Below are positions 46,863 to 55,080 of a stretch of 64,000 nucleotides of DNA, in pieces; positions within the stretch are counted from its first letter, which is position 1, and the number at the start of each line of letters is the position of its first letter. Under the pieces are notes generated by a model. The model made no database searches and was not told where the DNA came from. It saw nothing but the letters and a program-made list of their open reading frames with translations. Source of the stretch: a bacterium BMS3Abin14 (lineage in GTDB: Bacteria > BMS3Abin14); the NCBI GenBank assembly GCA_002897695.1, contig BDTG01000043.1:112054-176053 (forward strand). Direction: 5' to 3'. Both the position numbers and the translations under genes were made by a program.

Positions 46863-47858
46863 TCAAATGATAAACTTTTCCAGCGGCGTTCCCGCAAGCT
46901 TCCGTTTGACAACCCCCACAGTTCCCTCCGGGAAAAGAACAATAATAAGAAGGATTAGAGGAGCAAAAATGAGGAGCTGGAAACCGGGCATTGCAATAGC
47001 CAGATAATATTTGGAAAGCCCGTATATCAGCCCCCCGATTATAGGGCCCAGCAATGTGCCCGCCCCCCCCAGCATGACAATAATTATCGCCTCCACCGTG
47101 TAGTGGATCTCGAAAACATCCTCTGGATACACGTAGCTCAGCTTCACGGCCCATGCGGTGGCGCCGAGCAATCCGGCGAGAACAGCGCTGGTCATGAACG
47201 CGGTAATCTTGTACTTGGTCACGTTGACCCCCATAGCCTTCGCAGCGTCCTCATCCTCCCTGACCGCGGTAAGCGCGTATCCGACCTTGTTCCTGAGATA
47301 GATAATGGTCATGACAGCAGCCATGGCGGCCACACCGAAGACCATAATGTCAACCCAGAAGGTGGAAATGGCGCTGGCGGTCTGTTTGCCGAAGGCTGCT
47401 TTCATGTTTCTGGTAAAGATAATGCCATCCGCCCCATTCCAGATCCTGGCCCCCTCGATAAGGTATCGAAAGCCCTCGTTCACGCCTATGGTTGCGATAG
47501 CGAAGTATGCGCCCCTGAGCCGGAGGGCGACGGCGCCAACCGCCAGAGATAAAATTGCGGAAAAAAGGACTGCCATCAACAACCCGAGGATGATCAGGCC
47601 AAAACCGAGCCCCTTGTCGTAAAAGTTTTGAATGGTCACCGCCATTCCATAGGTTCCCACCCCGAGAAAAGCGACATATCCGAAATCTACATATCCGGTC
47701 ATCCCCATGAAAAGGTTGAAGGCCTGCCCCAGAGCGCAGTAGAAGGCAAGCTGGGAGATCAGCTGCCAATGCCCGGGCGAGAGCAGGCCGACAATCAGGA
47801 GAACGGCATAGCCAAGGAGAACGGGAAGAATGGGGAGATATTTACGAGCCCTATGCAT
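46863..47858 (-). CDS. livM: Branched-chain amino-acid ABC transporter permease LivM
   Basis: Membrane permease of 331 residues with about nine hydrophobic segments. The family marks GQAFNLFMGMTGYVDFGYVA, RLRGAYFAIATIG and the coupling helix VREDEDAAKAMGVNVTKYK are present. Its start overlaps the livH stop by eight bases. Confidence 0.93.
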   Translation of the reverse strand: MHRARKYLPILPVLLGYAVLLIVGLLSPGHWQLISQLAFYCALGQAFNLFMGMTGYVDFGYVAFLGVGTYGMAVTIQNFYDKGLGFGLIILGLLMAVLFSAILSLAVGAVALRLRGAYFAIATIGVNEGFRYLIEGARIWNGADGIIFTRNMKAAFGKQTASAISTFWVDIMVFGVAAMAAVMTIIYLRNKVGYALTAVREDEDAAKAMGVNVTKYKITAFMTSAVLAGLLGATAWAVKLSYVYPEDVFEIHYTVEAIIIVMLGGAGTLLGPIIGGLIYGLSKYYLAIAMPGFQLLIFAPLILLIIVLFPEGTVGVVKRKLAGTPLEKFII

Positions 47859-48744
47859 TTTTCCGCCCGAACAGGCCTGTTGGTTTGATCAGAAGAATGA
47901 CCAGGAGGACCACAAAGGATAAGAACCGTGTCATGGCAAACGGTTCGAGCCAGGGAATGCTCGCGAAGAGCGTATATGAACCGTTTTCCACCAGACCGAA
48001 TATGAGCCCGCCGAAAAATGCCCCGTACGGGGAAGACAGGCCGCCCAGGACCGCGATAACAAAGGCCTTGAGGGTATAGCTCCCGCCCATGTACGGATTG
48101 ATGCCAACAGGAATGAACATGGTTAGAAGAGCGCCGCTCATGACGGTGATCCCGATACCGAGAGAGAAACTCAGGGTATACTGCCAGGCCACGTTGACCC
48201 CGCACACCATCGCTCCGCGATCATCTTCCACCACGCTTCTCATGGCTGTGCCGGCCCGGGTCTTATTGAACCAGAGATAAAGAAGAATGGCGACAATGAT
48301 ACTACCGGCGAAAGCGAGGATCTTGGAATAGGGCAGGACGGTAAAACCGACATCCAACTTTCCCAGCGTCCAACTGAAGCCCCTGGACTCGGAGGTGAAG
48401 ATCTGTTTGACAACTTCCTCCAGGATCACCCCGAAGGAAAAGGTCGCGAGCAGCGTGGACAGTTCCGGCGCCTTCAACAGCTTGTTGATCGTGGTGATGT
48501 AGATGACAAATCCGAGAAGCAGCCCCACCAGAAAGGCAACAAAGACGGAGAAAATAGGAGATATGCCAAATGAGCTGAAGAGGATCAGCGCGGTATAGGC
48601 GCCGACCATGATAAAGGCGCCGTGTCCGACATTGACCACCTTCAGAACTCCGAAGATAAGGCTCAGGCCCATGGTGGCCACCCCATATACTGCGCCTAGA
48701 ACCAGTCCCTGGAGGAGGTTGCCTGCGAGCTGTTCCAAAATCAC
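47851..48744 (-). CDS. livH: Branched-chain amino-acid ABC transporter permease LivH
   Basis: Membrane permease of 297 residues with eight or so hydrophobic segments. Marks are LVLGAVYGVATMGLSLIFGV, KVVNVGHGAFIMVGAY and the coupling helix RAGTAMRSVVEDDRGAMVCG. It is the first gene after the livK terminator hairpin, so it is probably expressed below livK. Confidence 0.93.
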   Translation of the reverse strand: MILEQLAGNLLQGLVLGAVYGVATMGLSLIFGVLKVVNVGHGAFIMVGAYTALILFSSFGISPIFSVFVAFLVGLLLGFVIYITTINKLLKAPELSTLLATFSFGVILEEVVKQIFTSESRGFSWTLGKLDVGFTVLPYSKILAFAGSIIVAILLYLWFNKTRAGTAMRSVVEDDRGAMVCGVNVAWQYTLSFSLGIGITVMSGALLTMFIPVGINPYMGGSYTLKAFVIAVLGGLSSPYGAFFGGLIFGLVENGSYTLFASIPWLEPFAMTRFLSFVVLLVILLIKPTGLFGRKNA

Positions 48745-48809
48745 TTGAGTATTCCCACCCTTTCTTGCCTCAGGAATCCATTGTGCGAATATTAATAGGC
48801 TCAGTCACA

Positions 48810-48853
48810 GAAAAACGGCTTCTCCCTGAGATAATTTTCAGAGAGAAGCCGTA
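48810..48853 (-). terminator. Intra-operon hairpin between livK and livH
   Basis: Ten-base arms ACGGCTTCTC (48815-48824) and GAGAAGCCGT (48843-48852), extended by further imperfect pairs in the loop, and followed on the minus strand by TTTTTC. It lies about 85 bases beyond the livK stop and 65 before livH. In transport operons such hairpins usually let binding protein outnumber permease. Confidence 0.75.
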
Positions 48854-48937
48854 TACTACTTTATTCAAAGGGCGTCTGTCACGACCATATATCACCTGAT
48901 ACCGGCCCGTCCCAAGGTCGGATCGGTGGAAAAACTG

Positions 48938-50191
48938 CTATTTGAAATCGGGCTTCGGGTACTCGACGTTTCCCGTCTTCGCGGACTCGGGCCAGACGAT
49001 TACACGCTTCCCATTCTGCCACTGAATAGCCACCATGGAATGACCGACCTGCTTGCCGGTACTATCTATCTTCCAGTTACCGTAGAAAGACATAAAATGT
49101 AACTTTCCCAAGGCGGCGCGGACCGCGTCGGAATTAACCGAGTTGGCCTTCTCGACCCCCAGGACCAGGGCCAGAACGGAGGCACCGGCCTCAGCAGCGT
49201 GGTAGTCCGGGATGATTTTCCTGCCTATGGCCTTCTGAAACAGGCTTACGAATTCATCCTGGCCGGGGCCGATCCAGGTGATGCCTTTCTTTTTGGCGCC
49301 CTCCTTGGAAAAGGTCACGCCATAATCCCAGTGGGATGGCCCCATGACCCCTTCGGCATCCTCCTTTAATGCATCGTAAAACGCGGGAAGGGTCACGGCA
49401 ACTACGAGGGAAAGGGCTTTGACGTTGATGCCAAGATCAGCCATCTGCCTGGTAAACAGCTGGCCATCCTGGAAGTGTCCGCCGCCCAGAACTATCTCAG
49501 CCTTGGCGGCCTTGAGGTCCGACAGAAGCGGCGTAAGATCCGTAACGCCCTTGGGATATGTCCGTTTGAAGATCACGTCGAAACCGAGCTTCTTGGCATA
49601 GGCCTCGGTGCCGTCCATAACCGACCTGGCGAACTCCGAGTCCTCAAACGCCAGGGCGACCCGCTTGGCGCTTGGATCAATCTTTTTTATCATGTCCAGC
49701 GTGCCTGCCTGATACTTTGAGCCGGGTCCGATTGTCTGAACAATGTATTCGAACCCCTGCCGAAAGATCTTGTCGCTTGCTCCTCCATGGTCCATGTAGA
49801 GCATTCCGTATTTTTCCGCGATGGGAGCCCCTGCCAATGTCAGGCCGGAGGTATAGGGGGCCAGGGTAAAGTTGACTTTGTCTATGGTAATCAACCTTTC
49901 CAGGAGGCTGGTGACCGATTCCTTTTTGGACTCGCAATCGTATTTGCGGTACTCCAGGGGCACCTTTCTTCCGTTCACGGTGACCCCCCCGTATACAGTG
50001 TTGACCCAGTCGACGATGGCCTGGACGCCGCCCGTCGCCTGCTCACCTGCCTTGGCGTACTTCCCGGAAAGAGTCGCGGCATGCCCAATGACGATTTTGT
50101 TAATCGCCTTGGCATGTGCAACCGGAGCGAACGCAAGTCCAAAGGTCACCATCAAGGCCACTAATACTAACAGGCTTCCTCTCTTCATCAT
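48938..50191 (-). CDS. livK: Periplasmic branched-chain amino-acid-type binding protein LivK
   Basis: ABC substrate-binding protein of 417 residues with a clear signal peptide (SLLVLVALMVTFGLAFAPVAHA). The type 1 periplasmic fold begins IVIGHAATLSGKYAKAGEQA. The ligand is probably an amino acid or small amide; the family also covers urea and aromatic compounds, so leucine is not certain. It is first in the liv operon, with GGAGACG before ATGATG. The 178-base upstream region to 50369 has no recognisable site. Confidence 0.9.
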   Translation of the reverse strand: MMKRGSLLVLVALMVTFGLAFAPVAHAKAINKIVIGHAATLSGKYAKAGEQATGGVQAIVDWVNTVYGGVTVNGRKVPLEYRKYDCESKKESVTSLLERLITIDKVNFTLAPYTSGLTLAGAPIAEKYGMLYMDHGGASDKIFRQGFEYIVQTIGPGSKYQAGTLDMIKKIDPSAKRVALAFEDSEFARSVMDGTEAYAKKLGFDVIFKRTYPKGVTDLTPLLSDLKAAKAEIVLGGGHFQDGQLFTRQMADLGINVKALSLVVAVTLPAFYDALKEDAEGVMGPSHWDYGVTFSKEGAKKKGITWIGPGQDEFVSLFQKAIGRKIIPDYHAAEAGASVLALVLGVEKANSVNSDAVRAALGKLHFMSFYGNWKIDSTGKQVGHSMVAIQWQNGKRVIVWPESAKTGNVEYPKPDFK

Positions 50192-50369
50192 CGTCTCCTT
50201 CTGTTATGGTTGCAGAAAATAAAACCTTCCCAACAAACGGAATTGATACTCAATTTTACCACAGAAACGAACAAATGGTGCGGAACTCTCGAGCCGTAAA
50301 GCGACATATCATTTCAAACTACCAGATGGGCACTTAAGGGTCAAATAAAAAGCCGTTCTATCTTTGCGG

Positions 50370-50651
50370 TCACCCATTTTCCGGTATTCTGCGAAACGAG
50401 TCGAGCCCGAAGCGTTCCCGGATGACCCGTTCCAGCCGGGGCCTGATCACCAGATCGAACACTCCCTTCCTCCCCGGAAAGAATCGTTCCGCAAGATACC
50501 CGAGGCCCGACACCAACCCGAGGGCCTCATGGATGGTGATCGGTTCAATGTAAAGACGCTGTTCGGTCAGGTCGGTGAGGAACCGGAACATGCGGACCCT
50601 CCGATTCTCCTCCATTACCACCGCGGTATTTTCAGGCATATTCGACATCAT
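50370..50651 (-). CDS. Small conserved-looking protein of unknown function
   Basis: Ninety-three residues from ATG at 50651, with GGAAGG about seven bases upstream. It is charged and helical with no membrane segment: EENRRVRMFRFLTDLTEQRL, then EALGLVSGLGYLAERFFPG and RPRLERVIRERFGLDSFR. I have an impression that similar short proteins occur in deltaproteobacteria, but I cannot name a family. It is a stand-alone gene upstream of the liv operon. Confidence 0.6.
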   Translation of the reverse strand: MMSNMPENTAVVMEENRRVRMFRFLTDLTEQRLYIEPITIHEALGLVSGLGYLAERFFPGRKGVFDLVIRPRLERVIRERFGLDSFRRIPENG

Positions 50652-51123
50652 CTTCAACCTTCCAGGCTCTACATTTGACCGGAACCGGATCGTATGAACT
50701 ATTCCTTTACATCCTACAACATAAAAAAAAAGGATCAGCACAAAAACGAGTCCGTCAATGTTAAACCGGATTTCACGCGTGTTGCCTGTTGTAGCTTCGC
50801 TTCACGATTACCCCCCTCCCTCGAGGGGAGGGGATGGGGGAGGGTGGTATATGTTATTCACCCCCACCTCTGTCCTCCCCCCTCAAGGGGGAGGAAGGTT
50901 TAAGGTTTTATTCACTTACGATGTTTGCCCTATCCCCTGTATCCCCCCACCTGCCACGTCGAAGCAACCGAAATGTGTGACGAAGACGGGTCCCTGTTAA
51001 ATCCTGCCTTTAGATGCAGTGAGCTACGTATTTCTATAATGACCCGGTATCGTGAGATTTTGATGAACTTTCTTTGGGAATATTGATTTGGGGAGGTTGT
51101 CGGTACGAACGGAGGAAAAGAAT
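50652..51123. other. Intergenic gap with GC-rich hairpin pair
   Basis: Gap of 472 bases. It contains the G/C-rich inverted-repeat pair at 50811-50897. The rest shows no gene or promoter that I can defend. Confidence 0.5.
50811..50897. repeat. Paired GC-rich intergenic hairpins
   Basis: First hairpin CCCCTCCCTCGAGGGGAGGG (about 50813-50832) and second CTCCCCCCTCAAGGGGGAG (about 50875-50893). They are separated by GGGTG and CACCC segments that could also pair with each other. This looks like a dispersed bacterial intergenic palindromic element. It has no T-tract. Confidence 0.55.
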
Positions 51124-51539
51124 ATGAAGTCAGCAAATTTCCCAAAACGAAACACTTTCGGGCAATCCCTGATTATTTTCGTCGCCATACTGTTCATTCC
51201 ACTGACAGCCCCGGCCGACTGGGATTTTTCAAAGCACAGCATCCCAGTCGAGGGAATCCGGGGGGGCGGCCCCCCAAGGGACGGGATACCGGCCCTTTTT
51301 AACCCAAAATACCTGAGCGCCAGGGAGTCCGACAAACTCCTCAAACCTGATGAGCGAGTGCTGGGAGTGACCATTAACGGGGTCTCCAGGGCCTACCCTA
51401 TCCGGATCATGTCCTGGCACGAACTGGTCAACGACGAGATCAACGGTGTCCCCTACCTCGTGAGCTGGAACCCATCGTGGTCTACTGGTTCGTGTGGAAG
51501 GGAATACACTCCGACTCGGGGCTTTACAGGCCAGAATAG
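51124..51539 (+). pseudogene. DUF3179 protein remnant with large internal deletion
   Basis: ATG at 51124 after GGAGGAAAAG opens a normal DUF3179 N terminus: a signal sequence, FSKHSIPVEGIRGGGPPRDG, VLGVTINGVSRAYPIRIMSW and HELVNDEINGVPYLVSW. At about 51465 the expected cysteine-containing middle is gone. Sequence resumes in another frame with EPIVVYWFVWKGIHSDSG and ends in LYRPE at a TAG (51537-51539), which is the C-terminal pattern of the same family. Roughly 200 or more residues are missing. The end overlaps the convergent sensor kinase gene by 16 bases. The remnant is not expected to make a working protein. Confidence 0.75.
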
Positions 51540-53437
51540 TTCAAGGGGGCCTCCGTCTTATCTCCTTCCAGCACCTCCCTGACTTTGGCGCCCAGGGCCT
51601 GTACGGCGAACGGTTTCTGAATGAACTGTATGCCTTCATCCACCACACCGCGATGGGTGATAACGTCTTCTGTGTAGCCGGACATGTAAAGCACTTTCAA
51701 GCCCGGGTATAAAGCAGACGCCTGGGTAAACAGATCCCTGCCGTTCATCCCTGGCATGACCACGTCCGTCAGCAGCAGGTGTACCGAACTCTCGTGGTCC
51801 TCCAGAACCCGAAGCGCCTCGCTTCCGCTTTCGGCGGAAAGAACACGGTAGCCAAACTGCTCGAGTATGGCACGACTGACCTCACGAACATGTTCGTTGT
51901 CCTCAACCAGCAGGATGGTCTCCCAGCCGTGCAGGTCGGTGGGGGCCGTTTTTTCAACAGTTGCCACCCCGGCGTCGACTTTTCCGGTAACAGGCAAATA
52001 GATCTTGAAGGTCGTGCCCTTGAAGGGTTCGCTGTAGAACCAGATGCTGCCGCCGTGCTGCCTGACAATGCCGTGAACCGTGGCCAGCCCCAGGCCCGTG
52101 CCGCCCTCTCCTTTGGTGGTGAAGAACGGCTCGAAGATGTGCTTGCGGACCTCATCATCCATGCCGCATCCCGTATCGCTGACGACCAGCATGACGTACT
52201 CACCCGGTTCCACTTCCGGGTGAGTCGCCGCGTATTCTTCGTCAAGATCAGCAAGCGTGGTCTCGATCGTCAATGTGCCGCCACCCGGCATGGCTTCAGC
52301 AGCGTTGACCGCCAGGTTCATGATCACCTGCTCGATCTGGCCGAGGTCCGCCATTACGCCATGAATATCGGGCGACAGGAGGACCTTGATCTCGATGTCT
52401 TCCCGGATAGTGCGCCGGAGTAATTTTTCAAAGCCCTCAACAGCTTTGCTAAGATCAATAGTCCTGTACTCCAGGGTCTGCTTGCGGCCGAATGCCAGGA
52501 GCCGGCTCACCAGGTCCCGGGCCCGAAATCCCGCATCCATGATTCCGTCTATGAATTTCAATCGCGCGTCGTCGGGAGCTAAATTGTCCCGAAGCATCTC
52601 ACCGTAGCCAAGGATGGGGATGAGAAGGTTGTTCAGATCGTGGGCCACGCCGCCGGCAAGCCGGCCTACAGCCTCTACCTTCTGTGCCTGAAGGTATTGC
52701 TCCTCCATTCTAGCCTTTTCTTCCTCGACCTGCTTGCGGGTCTGGATTTCATCCTGCAGCTCATCGAAGGTGGTTTTCAGTCCAAGACGCATCGAGTTGA
52801 TGGCCGAAACGATCCGGTCAATCTCGTCAGGATTCTGGGGAGAAGTCTTTTTCTTCTCTAAAAGCAGTTCCTTCTCAAGACCGTCGATTCCTATCTGTTT
52901 CACATATGCGGCGATGTCGGATAGATGGCGTGTAAACATAAACTGGAACAGGAAGTATATGGAAAAGGTGACAAGGAAGACCATCATTACCGTGTAGAAT
53001 AACCCCACCTTCACATGCCCCCACAACTCCTCGAATACCCCGTTTCTCGAGATGTCTACTTTCAGGATTCCCAATCGTATCGTCTTGCCCCCGTAAGTAT
53101 AGGTGAGGGGGAACTCACCCCGCATGGCATCTCCCGCTTCGATGCTGCCTATTTCCATGATCACCCGGCCCTTGTCTTCTATCAACACATGACGCAGGTG
53201 GGATATGTTCAGGAGTCCCTGCATGGCGGTCCTGACGGTCTTCTCGTCCATGACCCACAGATTTTCTCTGATGACCGGTAGCTGGGTTATCTTAATTTCC
53301 TTAAAGGTATTTTCAATATCGCTCATCGCCTTTCTGTAATCCAACCATGCCCTGACGGCTGTTATCAAAAGTGCGGCGATCAAACTGACTATGAGAACAA
53401 CGATGAAAAGCCGGAAAGCGATGGAATTTTTGGCCAA
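51524..53437 (-). CDS. Hybrid sensor histidine kinase with receiver domain
   Basis: Of 637 residues, 1-165 are a two-helix membrane sensor with a periplasmic part. A linker with coiled coil (about 205-255) leads to the kinase: AGGVAHDLNNLLIPILGYGE (phospho-His near 266), GCGMDDEVRKHIFEPFFTTK and GGTGLGLATVHGIVRQHGG. The C-terminal receiver has ILLVEDNEHVREV, LLTDVVMPGMNG (Asp) and FIQKPFAV. The probable TTG start overlaps the upstream binding-protein gene by 49 bases, so sensor and binding protein are tightly linked. Confidence 0.88.
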   Translation of the reverse strand: MAKNSIAFRLFIVVLIVSLIAALLITAVRAWLDYRKAMSDIENTFKEIKITQLPVIRENLWVMDEKTVRTAMQGLLNISHLRHVLIEDKGRVIMEIGSIEAGDAMRGEFPLTYTYGGKTIRLGILKVDISRNGVFEELWGHVKVGLFYTVMMVFLVTFSIYFLFQFMFTRHLSDIAAYVKQIGIDGLEKELLLEKKKTSPQNPDEIDRIVSAINSMRLGLKTTFDELQDEIQTRKQVEEEKARMEEQYLQAQKVEAVGRLAGGVAHDLNNLLIPILGYGEMLRDNLAPDDARLKFIDGIMDAGFRARDLVSRLLAFGRKQTLEYRTIDLSKAVEGFEKLLRRTIREDIEIKVLLSPDIHGVMADLGQIEQVIMNLAVNAAEAMPGGGTLTIETTLADLDEEYAATHPEVEPGEYVMLVVSDTGCGMDDEVRKHIFEPFFTTKGEGGTGLGLATVHGIVRQHGGSIWFYSEPFKGTTFKIYLPVTGKVDAGVATVEKTAPTDLHGWETILLVEDNEHVREVSRAILEQFGYRVLSAESGSEALRVLEDHESSVHLLLTDVVMPGMNGRDLFTQASALYPGLKVLYMSGYTEDVITHRGVVDEGIQFIQKPFAVQALGAKVREVLEGDKTEAPLNYSGL

Positions 53438-54138
53438 TCGGATACAATTTTCCGATAGGTCCCGTCCTTTTTCATCCGCTTGAGGGCTTCGGTTAGCCGG
53501 GGCACGATAGCCCGATGTTCTTTGTGGAGATAAATATACATGTCCTGAATGGATAAAGGCGACGAGATCGGCTTGATATCACTTAGACCCAGCTTCTTAA
53601 TGATAAACAACCCCTGCTGCAGGTCAAAGACAGCCACCTCAATCCGCTCCGCTTCGAGCATCTTGAATAGAATTTCGGAGTTATTTACTCTTGTGAGCGA
53701 CTTTGTTTGTTGAATGTTTTTTTCAAGGATCTTCCATCCGGTTACGATGCCGACATGAAATGGGCGCAGGCTCCCCCACCCGGCCGGCCGGAAATCGGAT
53801 TTCTTCGAAAACGCCACGAACTGAAACTGGGTAATCGGTTCAGGCACCTGGATCAGGTTGGGATACAACTGACCAATTAGTCCTCCAACTCTTGCATAGT
53901 TGCCATCTTCAATCCCCTCGTTTGCGTTTTGAAGCGCCCGTTCGGACGGCAAGCGAACAATCCGCAGACCCACACCGATGCGCCTGAACGTCTCCTTCAC
54001 AACCCTGTCGCTTATCCCATTCAGGCTGTCAGTGGATTCGGGTGGTTCATCCGCAGTATTGAGAATCATTTTATTCTGAGCTTCAGCAGCCGAAAAGAAG
54101 CAAAGCAGAAGGGCAATGATAAGAATCCTTGTTCTCAA
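53389..54138 (-). CDS. Periplasmic binding-protein-like (SBP family 3) sensor partner
   Basis: From TTG at 54138 (GGGGGA upstream) the protein has 249 residues and starts with a signal sequence (ILIIALLLCFFSAAEAQ). The rest resembles amino-acid binding proteins of family 3: GISDRVVKETFRRIGVGLRI, RLPSERALQNANEGIEDG, and MKKDGTYRKIVSDWP at the end. No permease or ATPase is nearby. It overlaps a hybrid histidine kinase and most likely feeds a ligand signal to it (inference). The open frame extends upstream to 54348, but that part has no ribosome site and is not secretion-compatible. Confidence 0.78.
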   Translation of the reverse strand: MRTRILIIALLLCFFSAAEAQNKMILNTADEPPESTDSLNGISDRVVKETFRRIGVGLRIVRLPSERALQNANEGIEDGNYARVGGLIGQLYPNLIQVPEPITQFQFVAFSKKSDFRPAGWGSLRPFHVGIVTGWKILEKNIQQTKSLTRVNNSEILFKMLEAERIEVAVFDLQQGLFIIKKLGLSDIKPISSPLSIQDMYIYLHKEHRAIVPRLTEALKRMKKDGTYRKIVSDWPKIPSLSGFSSLFS

Positions 54139-54395
54139 GATTTCCCCCAAAATTCTCTTCGTACTTTCCCCTATGCTACATTTCTCTGGCCCGGCAGGAT
54201 AGTTATTTTGCGGACATGGCGTTAAAACTTTTGCTGTTTCCGACAGATCCTCGCCGAAAAGTTCCGCAAAAGGCTCACCCAGAAGATCTGGATGAAAATA
54301 AAGCGGTTTCACTCCGAGCCATCGGGAGCATGTCGTGAACAATAGCACATTTTCGACACACGGTCCTTATCTGAAAATCCGGCTTGCTGTTTAAC

Positions 54396-54435
54396 TTCGA
54401 TGGACTCGCAAAAAGTCCATCAACGCGCCCGGGCA
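54396..54435 (-). repeat. Hairpin repeat, copy 4
   Basis: On the minus strand GGGCGCGTTGATGGACT is followed by a seven-base loop and AGTCCATCG. The arms GATGGACT/AGTCCATC are perfect. It lies between the thioredoxin-like gene and the binding-protein gene. Same family as 6990, 26703 and 31291. Confidence 0.65.
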
Positions 54436-54446
54436 GGGCGCCCAGA

Positions 54447-54746
54447 TCAATGGAGTTTTCTTATGACCTTCCTCAATGCTGCCACGGAAGGAGTATTGGC
54501 GAGTCCTCCGGACTCGTTCTCGTACATCCGTCAGGAAAATCCGGAGATCTCGGATGGGAAGAGATCGACGCCGTCGAGCATGATCGTCGGAGAGCCCCTC
54601 AAGCCAAGCTTTTCAGCCGCCTCGTCGGCGATACGACGGTAGTTCACCTCGGCCTTGAGACCCTCGGCTGCCAGAGCGTCAGGGATGTTCTTCCGCAGGA
54701 CCACTTCGGACCCACAGCCCATTGAAAAGTAGCAGTCAATTTTCAT
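54447..54746 (-). CDS. Thioredoxin-like protein with in-frame TGA, candidate selenoprotein
   Basis: Reading from ATG at 54746, codons 1-71 give a small thioredoxin-fold protein: MKIDCYFSMGCGSEVVLRKN, then LGLRGSPTIMLDGVDLFP and EISGFS. Codon 72 is TGA (54533-54531). Reading on in the same frame gives RMYENESGGLANTPSVAALR and KVIRKLH before a normal TGA at 54449-54447, a total of 99 residues. As I recall, related proteins have Cys at this place (GFSC-RxY). A hairpin (CGAGTCC, loop GGA, GGACTCG) begins its loop 22 nt after the TGA. The gene ends the leftward mer cluster. Alternatively it is a 71-residue protein truncated by a nonsense mutation. Confidence 0.68.
54500..54516 (-). promoter_or_regulatory. 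Putative bacterial SECIS hairpin
   Basis: Seven-base perfect arms CGAGTCC and GGACTCG enclose loop GGA. Counting from the base after the TGA at 54531-54533, the loop is at nt 22-24. Known bacterial SECIS elements have the apical loop about 16-37 nt after the UGA with a G among its first two bases, which is met. The hairpin lies inside the coding frame, as required. Confidence 0.6.
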
Positions 54747-54809
54747 GTCAACGTCTCCTACTGCCTTACTGGGGTTATTAAATAAATGAGCACCTGGATG
54801 TGGACCAAG

Positions 54810-55080
54810 TCACTCTTTCATGGTTCCGAGGTCCCTTTTTCCGAATCTCGGTGACCTGGGAGGCCTTTCCCTCTTGAAGGATTCGAAAGGGAGTCCGATC
54901 AGCCGGAGTATGCGGTTATCCTCGGGACTTTGAAATCGGCCGACCCCGATGGTTATCGCTGACTGCGGGACGTTCAGCACCAGGCTCCTGTTTATGGCGT
55001 CCCACCACCGGAAGATGACCGAGTAGTTGGAGTTCAGCTCCGAGCGAACCACCGAGTGGTGTACCCCGTGCATCCTGGGC
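54810..55080 (-). pseudogene. C-terminal fragment of a fatty-acid hydroxylase/sterol desaturase
   Basis: Begins in mid-gene with LTPRMHGVHHSVVRSELNSN, the last histidine box of the membrane hydroxylase family, and continues YSVIFRWWDAINRSLVL and IGVGRFQSPEDNRILRLIGL to a natural-looking end. The three upstream histidine boxes and all membrane helices are missing. The fragment is fused to the DsrE-like remnant at about 55080. Confidence 0.65.

Noticed and set aside
54139-54348. Seventy-codon upstream extension of the binding-protein gene
   Set aside because: It would place a long charged stretch before the signal peptide and has no ribosome site; TTG at 54138 with GGGGGA fits better.
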